DNA of 13,550 bases, taken from a miscellaneous Crenarchaeota group-1 archaeon SG8-32-3. GTDB lineage: Archaea; Thermoproteota; Bathyarchaeia; Bathyarchaeales; Bathycorpusculaceae. The DNA lies in the NCBI GenBank assembly GCA_001273335.1, contig LFWV01000017.1:1-13550 (forward strand), in the 5' to 3' direction. Positions 7,206 to 12,730 of the stretch are shown one piece after another. How positions within the stretch are numbered: the stretch's first letter is position 1; the number at the start of each line of letters is the position of its first letter. The notes beneath the pieces were generated by a model. The model saw only the letters and a program-made list of their open reading frames with translations, did not search any database and was not told the origin of the DNA. Position numbers and translations under genes: made by a program.

Positions 7206-7943
7206 GTGAAAACAACGATGGGCAAGCTCAAAACCCTAGTAGCAGCCATCGTATTGGCAGTATCACTATCAGTGAGTTACTTTTTTCTCAGTGGAAGGGG
7301 CATTTTGCTTAGCGAACCAGACTTTGGTTGGGTTAATGTACTTTTCGTAGTCGTGAACATCATTTTCTTTTCCATTTTTATCTTTTTCATCCAATATAGA
7401 AAAAAGATTTCTCGACTTCCCGGAAGCGTTTACTTGGCGTTCATAGTTGCGCTGTATGTTGAAATGTATGGTTTACCTTTAACCATGTACGTTTTCATGG
7501 GTGTCTTTGGGTATAATGAAGTTTTTCAGTTGGAATTCCTTTTAATAGGCTTATTAGGAGAAGATCTGTTCTACCTTATTTTCAAGTATATAATATTTCC
7601 TATTTCAACAATAATAATTGTCGTAGGGATACTCTTAATCGTCTTTGGTTGGAGACAGATTTTCAAAGCGAGAAGCAAGAGTCAAGGTCAGCTTGTAACG
7701 ACAGGGCTTTACTCGCACATTCGACACCCACAATACCTCGGCTTTTTGTTACTCACACTTGGCATGCTTCTTGAATGGCCAACAATCTTCACGCTTTTGT
7801 TGTGGCCTGTTCTGACAGTTGTGTATTATCGTCTCGCCAAAGACGAAGACAAAGAAATTGAGGCACAGTTCGGAGAAGAATTTCGAGAATATAAACGTAC
7901 AGTTCCCGCTTTCTTACCGAGACTACGAACAACAACCACTTGA
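7206..7943 (+). CDS. Isoprenylcysteine carboxyl methyltransferase-like membrane protein
   Basis: A 245-residue polytopic membrane protein of the ICMT/phospholipid-methyltransferase superfamily, which uses S-adenosylmethionine. The signature is GLYSHIRHPQYLGF (167-180), the RHPxY motif. It is followed by a helical hairpin and the C-terminal block KDEDKEIEAQFGEEFREYKR (212-231) ending in VPAFLP, typical of the family. Hydrophobic segments lie near 10-28, 42-63, 74-102, 124-148 and 176-207. The segment EMYGLPLT (86-93) also recurs in archaeal and bacterial members. The start is GTG 7206 or ATG 7218; GGAG at 7201-7204 would serve the ATG at a rather long 13-base spacing. The substrate is unknown: archaea lack classical CAAX pathways, so a lipid or small thiol is possible. 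Confidence 0.82.
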   Translation: MKTTMGKLKTLVAAIVLAVSLSVSYFFLSGRGILLSEPDFGWVNVLFVVVNIIFFSIFIFFIQYRKKISRLPGSVYLAFIVALYVEMYGLPLTMYVFMGVFGYNEVFQLEFLLIGLLGEDLFYLIFKYIIFPISTIIIVVGILLIVFGWRQIFKARSKSQGQLVTTGLYSHIRHPQYLGFLLLTLGMLLEWPTIFTLLLWPVLTVVYYRLAKDEDKEIEAQFGEEFREYKRTVPAFLPRLRTTTT

Positions 7944-8266
7944 GGCGACATAAGTCCGCACTCCAATTAGGCAACCACAATCAATTCACATAACTTGCAA
8001 CGATAATACTTCTGTTGCCTCGTATACGGCTATTTTTTTAAAAAATGATTGCCGTTTCGGGATTGGGGTTTGCTAGGGCTCTGGAATTATAATTAAAGGA
8101 GAATAGAAAAACTCAAGAATTTTGCTATATGGTGTTGAATCCAGCGTCCTTTCAGCCCCTCTGCTCCTCTAACCACGCGTGTATGCTTCCTGTAACACTT
8201 GCGCTTTATTGGTTGCTGTTGCACGCACTATTTTCTCATCTGAAAACGCTGTCTCAACTACTGTTA
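7944..8266. other. Gap without a convincing gene; inverted repeat with T-tract
   Basis: The main structure is an imperfect inverted repeat at 8026-8055: ACGGC and GCCGT flank a central TTTTTTT-AAAAAA. It may end transcription on both strands. AGGCAAC (7969-7975) also pairs with GTTGCCT (8014-8020). Further on, AATTATAATTAAAGGAG (about 8085-8101) looks like a promoter or ribosome site, but no start codon lies at a useful distance. A 69-codon frame at 8129-8338 overlaps the minus-strand gene end and lacks a Shine-Dalgarno site, so I do not call it. No RNA gene was recognised. Confidence 0.5.
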
Positions 8267-8638
8267 TCAACTCTCACACGTATTGACGTTCAGAGGGCAT
8301 TGTTCACAGGAAACGAGACTTTCATAAAAATTCTTTAAACACACTTTAGTTTTAGCTTGTGTGCATTTTGTTAAAGACTGCAATACTTGCTTGTACTTCA
8401 GTATAGCAACGTCAAATTGGGAAATTTCAGTTTTACCGTTGGATAACCATACTTCAAGAGTTTGGTTCTCAAGCAACTCTAGGATTGGTTTTGCTTCTTG
8501 TTCGCCTATGAGTGGTTGCATAATTGTCTTTCCGTCATTTTCGTATATAGCTACTGTAACGCATTTTGTTTTAGGGTCAATAGTTACCTCAGATGTAACA
8601 ACAAGATCTTCGATTTGATGACGTGCAACCCCTTTCAT
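8267..8638 (-). CDS. Unrecognised small protein with Cys-rich C-terminus
   Basis: I do not recognise this 123-residue protein. It is soluble-looking and mixed alpha/beta. The first half reads like strands (VVTSEVTIDPKTKCVTVAIY, 13-32) and a helix (EQEAKPILELLENQTLEVWL, 46-65). The second half is Lys/Cys-rich and ends with CEQCPLNVNTC (111-121), a CxxC plus a third Cys six residues later. Other Cys are C26, C92 and C100. Such spacing may bind zinc or an iron-sulfur cluster or form disulfides; this is inference. The ATG at 8638-8636 is well supported by TGAGG on the minus strand (8650-8646) with 7-base spacing. It is divergent from the membrane winged-helix gene, with which it shares a 214-base upstream region. 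Confidence 0.65.
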   Translation of the reverse strand: MKGVARHQIEDLVVTSEVTIDPKTKCVTVAIYENDGKTIMQPLIGEQEAKPILELLENQTLEVWLSNGKTEISQFDVAILKYKQVLQSLTKCTQAKTKVCLKNFYESLVSCEQCPLNVNTCES

Positions 8639-8645
8639 GATTAAG

Positions 8646-8699
8646 CCTCAGACGAAATATAGCGCGTGCAATATATTCTGAGACTATTTTAGAATAAAA
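8646..8699 (-). promoter_or_regulatory. Promoter region of the Cys-rich small protein
   Basis: On the minus strand TGAGG (8650-8646) is the ribosome site. Two TATA-like strings lie upstream, GAATATATTG (about 8681-8672) and TTTTATTC (about 8699-8692). Which one is used cannot be decided. Confidence 0.35.
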
Positions 8700-8718
8700 C
8701 GGTTTTTGTAAAGATTTT

Positions 8719-8766
8719 TTGACACAAGAATTCACTACTATCTTTTTTTTGTCAATTTTTCTTGAC
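8719..8766. promoter_or_regulatory. Repeated TTGAC elements in a divergent promoter region
   Basis: TTGAC occurs at 8719-8723 and 8762-8766, with the inverse GTCAA at 8751-8755. The last two form GTCAA-N6-TTGAC, an inverted repeat of operator size. They lie between two divergent genes, one encoding a winged-helix protein. The surrounding sequence is very T-rich, which lowers confidence. Confidence 0.25.
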
Positions 8767-8852
8767 TAAACTATTACTATCGCCAGAAGAACATTGTTTT
8801 TTAACAGTTAAATCTTCTAATACGAATACTACAGTATAGATTGTGGGTTGAA

Positions 8853-10172
8853 ATGGGCGATTCTCTGGAAGAAAAATATTCAACTATGTTTAGTTCTTTA
8901 AAGCATCCAGCGCGTCGCAAAATTCTTAAAATGCTCTCAGAAAGACCAATGACTTTCTCAGAAATGCTTGACAAACTTGAAATCCCTGGTTCTCATCTGA
9001 CATATCACCTTGAGACTCTCGGTGAATTTGTAGTAAAAAAGGAGGATGGTAAGTACAGGCTATCCAGCTTTGGGGAATCCTCGGTATCTTTGATGAGAGG
9101 GGTAGAAGAAGCGCCATCCGTCGAGACAAAGAAATTCTCATTGTTACCTTTAAGGTGGAAATCCCTTTTTGCGGTGTTCATGATATGTATTGTGCTTTTG
9201 GTAAGTGTTTCCTATGTTCAATATGCCTCTTTTAACCACTTGTTAAGGGACTATGAAATATTGCAAGCCGATTTTGAAAGAGTGAACTCACAGAATCAAC
9301 AGCTGCTATTGAATGGTAGCACGGATAAAAGCTTGATTTTCCTCAGAGATGTTATCAGAATCGACCTAGCAAAGTACCAGGTAACTTTGATTAGCCGTAC
9401 TGTGGAAGATCGCTCAGATTATGGGGATATGGTTGAGGAAATATTCAAATTCGCCCTCGTTGACGGTGATAGCAAACTTGACATAGTTTTAAGGTTTAGA
9501 AACAACCATTTTTCACTCTACCAACTTTCCATATTAGAAGGCTTTCCACCTTATGCCCCCGAGTATGTTCAGTCTGAATTGACAGATATCATAAAGGTCA
9601 CCAGAGATCTGATCGAGAGATACAAATCCAATATAAGTGACCCCTACTTGGAAGAAATTAGCCAACTGTTAGCGTTAGCCAACGAGACAAGCAATGAGCT
9701 AACTGTAGGCAATACCAAGCTGAAAATATTAATTGACGGAGATAACGTAGAGGTCCTAATAATGTTCACTGCAAACGGCGTTGACTTCGCAGCCAAAAAA
9801 CTGCACTTAATTTTTCATAATCACGCTTTACAAGAGCTGACTGATGATTGGTTCCTCTATGACATCGGCGGTACCCAAGTAAACGTTTCCAAAGAAGAGG
9901 CGATACAAATTGCGAGAAATGCTGCAGAAGATTTTGAGTGGAACGCAAGCGGAGTGCAAGTATCCGATTTTGAAATTCTTAATGAACCAGTCTCGGCTTT
10001 GTTCTTTCCTCATCCCAGAACAGACCCGTTGACTTTAATTCCGTACTGGTACGTAACATTGTATCTCGACAGAATATACGCAGGCGGAGTCAACAGCATA
10101 GCTGTCGGAATATACGCAGACACAGGAGAAGTCGCAAGCATCCAAGCGCTAAGCGGGCAACCAGTCACGTGA
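8853..10172 (+). CDS. Membrane-bound winged-helix regulator with external PepSY-like domain
   Basis: A 439-residue single-pass protein. The N-terminus is an ArsR-like winged helix: MFSSLKHPARRKILKMLSE (12-30), then the recognition region MTFSEMLDKLEIPGSHLTYH (33-52) and a wing near 62-70. A linker leads to one membrane helix at about 105-121 (FAVFMICIVLLVSVSYV), followed by a polar segment with coiled-coil character (LLRDYEILQADFERVNSQNQ). The rest is probably extracellular, with several Asn-X-Ser/Thr sites. The last part, VSKEEAIQIARNAAEDFEW and later GIYADTGEVASIQAL, resembles a PepSY-type fold; this is a weak, motif-level call. The layout suggests a one-component sensor that ties an outside signal to DNA binding. 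The frame opens at TTG 8841, but ATG 8853 starts the family-like sequence. It is not a histidine kinase. Confidence 0.8.
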   Translation: MGDSLEEKYSTMFSSLKHPARRKILKMLSERPMTFSEMLDKLEIPGSHLTYHLETLGEFVVKKEDGKYRLSSFGESSVSLMRGVEEAPSVETKKFSLLPLRWKSLFAVFMICIVLLVSVSYVQYASFNHLLRDYEILQADFERVNSQNQQLLLNGSTDKSLIFLRDVIRIDLAKYQVTLISRTVEDRSDYGDMVEEIFKFALVDGDSKLDIVLRFRNNHFSLYQLSILEGFPPYAPEYVQSELTDIIKVTRDLIERYKSNISDPYLEEISQLLALANETSNELTVGNTKLKILIDGDNVEVLIMFTANGVDFAAKKLHLIFHNHALQELTDDWFLYDIGGTQVNVSKEEAIQIARNAAEDFEWNASGVQVSDFEILNEPVSALFFPHPRTDPLTLIPYWYVTLYLDRIYAGGVNSIAVGIYADTGEVASIQALSGQPVT

Positions 10173-10408
10173 CTAAGTGCACGGGGCGGTTATGTTTGAA
10201 TAAATTTGATTCAATTTCTAAAGATGAAATTACTCGCTGAGAATTACTGTCTTAAATAGTTATTAGAACCCACGTACTAATAATTGAACACAAAAGAATA
10301 GTTTTAAGTGAATCAAAGTTTTCAAAAACTTAAGATGTAAATTCCGATGAGGTTCTCCTTCGAATTTTTTATGAACTTGGAACAAACCTGTGATACTTCT
10401 TTCTTTTT
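10173..10408. other. Non-coding stretch with hairpin and one copy of a direct repeat
   Basis: No gene is supported here. TTATTAG (10260-10266) pairs perfectly with CTAATAA (10277-10283) across 10 bases and may end the upstream transcript. The 25-base repeat copy at 10321-10345 lies here. On the minus strand, after the stop of the broken surface-protein tail, the same frame stays open for 28 codons to a TGA at about 10317-10315; this may be chance. Confidence 0.45.
10321..10345 (+). repeat. Direct repeat, copy A
   Basis: TTCAAAAACTTAAGATGTAA plus the five bases ATTCC match copy B at 11980-12004 in 24 of 25 positions (T/C at one site). Similarity is weaker but visible on both sides, from about 10309 to 10360. 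Same orientation as copy B. Confidence 0.6.
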
Positions 10409-10642
10409 CTAAAGAGAAAAGCTGTGACTGCTTGCCTTTCTCAGAAACATTGCCACGACAACTCCTGCAGCAAACTCGCCTATTCCTATTTATAGTGCAA
10501 TATACATCATTGTTGGTGTTTCTTCAGGATGTGCCGTTGAAGAGGGTAAAGGCGGAGCCGTGGGCAATGGTGATGGAAAAGGAGAGGCTGTGGGCGTTGG
10601 AGAAGGTGTCGTAATTGACTGAAATTCAACTTTTTTCTTTCT
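10409..10642 (-). pseudogene. Broken C-terminal tail of a cell-surface protein (PTS stalk and membrane anchor)
   Basis: Read on the minus strand from 10642, the frame gives a basic start and then a stalk rich in Pro, Thr and Ser (TTPSPTPTASPFPSPLPT). It continues to HPEETPTMMYIAL, meets an in-frame TAA at 10492-10490, then resumes as IGIGEFAAGVVVAMFLRKAS and stops at TAG 10411-10409. Without that TAA this is the classic archaeal surface-protein ending: a low-complexity stalk, one membrane helix and a few basic residues. There is no start codon or globular domain ahead of it; the frame is closed by TAA at 10645-10643, inside the polyferredoxin gene's end. It is therefore a remnant whose main body is missing. 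The opposite-strand frame at 10390-10614 is its shadow. A sequencing error could account for the internal stop but not for the lost N-terminus. Confidence 0.55.
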
Positions 10643-11765
10643 TTAGCCGCCTTTTTAATTTTCTGAAAAATCGTCTAAGCCATAAGACCGCGTCTGGGGT
10701 TCCGAATCGCTTAATTTCTATCAAGCCTTGATCGCATTCAACATAACACTCTAAGCATTTAGTACACTCAGCAGATCCTTTTGCCCTCCATGGGCCAATG
10801 CCTTGACTGCAAACTTTTTCACATTTTCTTTGGTCAATTTGGCATGTGTGTTTACCGCTTTTAATGGTTGGCTTGAAAAACGGATTGAATTTTGCAAAAA
10901 ACCTCACCAGTGCTCCTAGCGGACAGATTTTTCTGCACCAGTATCTTTTCTCTCTTAAACTTAAGACAACGGCGATTGCTGGAATTGCCAGCAATTCGAT
11001 CATAATGGGCATCATTAGAGGTGGAATTTGATTCCATATTTTGTGGTTAAATAATCTTGTAATCCTTGTCACCGATTTCAGGTGAAACATGCCTTGGGTT
11101 AGTATTCCTATTGGGCAGATGAAGCACCAAACGTTTACGCGAAGAATTGCGGCACCCACAAGTGCAGAAACTAAAATTCCATTTGCTACTGTGGCATTTT
11201 TGTTGGCTAATATTCTTCCAAAAGGACATGTTGGACAGACAAATCTGGATTTCTTTTCATTTTTCTCTCTGTTACGCTTTAACCGCTCTTCTCGTTTCAT
11301 GTTTATCTTGGGCATGAACCGTTCTACAGCTTTATCGAAGCCATCTATAATTGTCCCCAATGGGCAGACCCAACTGCAGAACATGGATCCTGCAAAAAAT
11401 GTTAAAACGAAAAAGAATAAGACCGCTACCGCGAGTGACAAGATAAGCCACCCCATATCAAGCCCAGCTTGGGGCACAATGCCCATTGTTAGTAGAACCT
11501 GCAAGCCTCCTACGGGGCAAGCTACCCATCCACCTGGTGTTAGAACCCAAGAAAACAACAAAAAGTGGCAGACAGATTGACCATAGGACAAACAAATAGG
11601 AGGCTGGTTCAATACTCCAAAAGTCAAGCTTGATATCGGTAATGAATATACGCCGGGATGCGCGAAATATCTGATAGGCATTACGAGAATTAATAGGATG
11701 ATTATTTTAACTGCCCATCTAAAATATCTAAGAGTTTTTCTCCGAGCGCCTTTTTTTGGGCTCAA
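10626..11765 (-). CDS. NapH-type membrane polyferredoxin (4Fe-4S binding)
   Basis: A membrane electron-transfer protein of the NapH/CcoG-like family. About 379 residues with four to six membrane helices (near 20-35, 105-127, 195-210, 250-270). Cys motifs, numbered from TTG 11765, are CSWVCPLG (130-137), CPTCPFG (177-183), CFICPIG (214-220) and CRKICPLGA (277-285). A C-terminal ferredoxin part has C308, C315 and C319 and the classical CTKCLECYVEC (334-344). The CxxxCP pairs at the membrane surface are a family hallmark. The electron partner is unknown; no nitrate reductase genes are nearby. The frame opens at GTG 11774, but a strong Shine-Dalgarno GGGGGTGAT overlaps that codon and puts TTG 11765 at 7 bases after GGGGG, so TTG is preferred. 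A broken surface-protein tail follows in another frame. Confidence 0.85.
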   Translation of the reverse strand: MSPKKGARRKTLRYFRWAVKIIILLILVMPIRYFAHPGVYSLPISSLTFGVLNQPPICLSYGQSVCHFLLFSWVLTPGGWVACPVGGLQVLLTMGIVPQAGLDMGWLILSLAVAVLFFFVLTFFAGSMFCSWVCPLGTIIDGFDKAVERFMPKINMKREERLKRNREKNEKKSRFVCPTCPFGRILANKNATVANGILVSALVGAAILRVNVWCFICPIGILTQGMFHLKSVTRITRLFNHKIWNQIPPLMMPIMIELLAIPAIAVVLSLREKRYWCRKICPLGALVRFFAKFNPFFKPTIKSGKHTCQIDQRKCEKVCSQGIGPWRAKGSAECTKCLECYVECDQGLIEIKRFGTPDAVLWLRRFFRKLKRRLKKEKS

Positions 11766-11767
11766 AC

Positions 11768-11824
11768 TTATCACCCCCTTTCTTCACGCCTGTAATAAGA
11801 AAAAGGCAATTACAATATTTTATT
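11768..11824 (-). promoter_or_regulatory. Polyferredoxin promoter and strong Shine-Dalgarno site
   Basis: On the minus strand AATAAAA (11824-11818) is a TATA-like box with a transcript start near 11795. GGGGGTGAT follows at about 11776-11768, nearly complementary to the archaeal 16S rRNA end, just before TTG 11765. Confidence 0.5.
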
Positions 11825-11979
11825 GCGTTTTGCTTATATGAATTATGGGACATTTTTCTCCACCCACTTTTATTGGTAAAAACTCTTTACTGTAAAAAAG
11901 ATAGCAACTTTTTCTTTGTTGGAAAAATTTAACTAAAATTGTTAACTGAAAAAATGTGTAAATGATTGAACCAAAGGGG

Positions 11980-12004
11980 TTCAAAAACCTAAGATGTAAA
12001 TTCC
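11980..12004 (+). repeat. Direct repeat, copy B
   Basis: The partner of copy A (10321-10345), same orientation, 24 of 25 identical. The two copies lie about 1.65 kb apart and enclose the polyferredoxin gene and the broken surface-protein tail. Confidence 0.6.
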
Positions 12005-12136
12005 ATTATGCTTCACTTCTTCATGTTTGTGGCCATTTTGATGAAAAAAGAGGAAGTCAATCTAAACAGAAACACCAAATAATAGGTCAAAATTCAGCAA
12101 GCTCTAAATTCGAAACACGATTTGTACAATATTATA

Positions 12137-12151
12137 AGAACAAATTGTTCT
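12137..12151. promoter_or_regulatory. Palindromic operator candidate, copy 1
   Basis: AGAACAAATTGTTCT is a perfect inverted repeat with 7-base arms around one central base. Its core GAACA-N3-TGTTC recurs at 12665-12677. It sits about 22 bases upstream of the TATA box CTTATAAG (12162-12169) of the winged-helix gene. Confidence 0.5.
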
Positions 12152-12161
12152 AATGATTGGA

Positions 12162-12169
12162 CTTATAAG
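12162..12169 (+). promoter_or_regulatory. TATA box of the winged-helix gene
   Basis: CTTATAAG is a good archaeal TATA match. It predicts transcription from about 12191, which excludes the upstream TTG at 12122 as the translation start and favours a start at 12209 or 12215. Confidence 0.45.
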
Positions 12170-12208
12170 TTCTTTATTGGCACTAATTATGTACGAGGCA
12201 GCTTCGTA

Positions 12209-12658
12209 TTGAACGTGGATGATGAAACAAAACTCGAGTATGAACTTCGAGGCAAAGCGTGGAAAGTCTACTGGTTCCTTTTGAAGACAGGAAGTCCCCT
12301 GAGCGTGCGGCAAGTCCAGCGTGCCTTACACTTCAGTAGCCCAAGCGTAGCGCATCACCATCTTGAACAGCTACGCGATTTGGGTTTGGTTCAGAAACAG
12401 GACATTGGCGGACATTACGTCTTAGTCGGCGAAGTGAAAATCGGAGTGCTCCGTCACTACGTGAAACTGGGCAAACTGCTGTTCCCTAGATTTTTTTTCT
12501 ACGCAGTTTTTTCCACCATTTTCTACGCCGCTTTTCTGCTCTTTCTAGCGCAGGACTTGTTAATGCGCGAGAATTTGTTCATCACAGTTTTCGGAGCGAT
12601 CGTCTGCGTTATATTCTGGTATGAAGCGTACCGCGTGTGGACTATGCGCCCGTTCTAA
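12209..12658 (+). CDS. Winged-helix transcription regulator with C-terminal membrane helices
   Basis: About 149 residues from TTG 12209. The winged helix covers roughly 8-75: ELRGKAWKVYWFLLKTGSPL, then LSVRQVQRALHFSSPSVAHH as the recognition region and LEQLRDLGLVQKQ, with a wing at IGGHYVLVG. Two hydrophobic helices follow (FFFYAVFSTIFYAAFLLFLA and LFITVFGAIVCVIFWYEAYR), so the regulator is anchored with its DNA-binding part inside. The longer frame from TTG 12122 crosses the palindrome and TATA box and starts before the likely transcript start, so it is rejected. GAGG at 12194-12197 may aid TTG 12209; GTG 12215 is the alternative. It lies 72 bases ahead of a beta-propeller gene and the two share the operator motif, suggesting joint control. 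Fold confident, target inferred. Confidence 0.75.
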   Translation: MNVDDETKLEYELRGKAWKVYWFLLKTGSPLSVRQVQRALHFSSPSVAHHHLEQLRDLGLVQKQDIGGHYVLVGEVKIGVLRHYVKLGKLLFPRFFFYAVFSTIFYAAFLLFLAQDLLMRENLFITVFGAIVCVIFWYEAYRVWTMRPF

Positions 12659-12664
12659 AAACTG

Positions 12665-12677
12665 GAACAAAATGTTC
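12665..12677. promoter_or_regulatory. Palindromic operator candidate, copy 2
   Basis: GAACAAAATGTTC matches the core of copy 1 in 12 of 13 bases with the same arms and spacer length. It lies 7 bases after the winged-helix gene's stop and about 20 bases before a TATA-like GATAATAT (12688-12695), the same geometry as copy 1. Confidence 0.5.
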
Positions 12678-12718
12678 TACAGCTTAGGATAATATCAAAC
12701 GCCGACATAACCTTACAT

Positions 12719-12724
12719 AGGTGA
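12719..12724 (+). promoter_or_regulatory. Shine-Dalgarno site of the beta-propeller gene
   Basis: AGGTGA, a full match to the archaeal consensus, is 6 bases before ATG 12731 and fixes that start. Confidence 0.7.
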
Positions 12725-12730
12725 AAAAGA

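Larger units (their letters stand above)
11775..12208. other. Divergent AT-rich gap with repeat, operator and promoter sites
   Basis: Between the polyferredoxin and winged-helix genes lie the minus-strand promoter near 11818-11824, repeat copy B (11980-12004), the palindrome at 12137-12151 and a TATA box at 12162-12169. The frame at 11962-12153 crosses these sites, has no ribosome site and is not called. From about 11830 to 11960 I see only AT-rich sequence. Confidence 0.5.

Noticed and set aside
8129..8338. 69-codon plus-strand frame
   Set aside because: No ribosome site, low-complexity Leu/Ser-rich reading, and it overlaps the end of the better supported minus-strand gene.
10260..10283. 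TTATTAG/CTAATAA hairpin as a mobile-element end
   Set aside because: Short AT-rich arms, no matching end elsewhere and no transposase; a weak terminator is the simpler reading.
10390..10614. 74-codon plus-strand frame
   Set aside because: It is the antisense of the surface-protein stalk and anchor relic, which has a far more recognisable composition.
11962..12153. 63-codon plus-strand frame
   Set aside because: It runs through the direct repeat and the palindrome, has no ribosome site and no family features.
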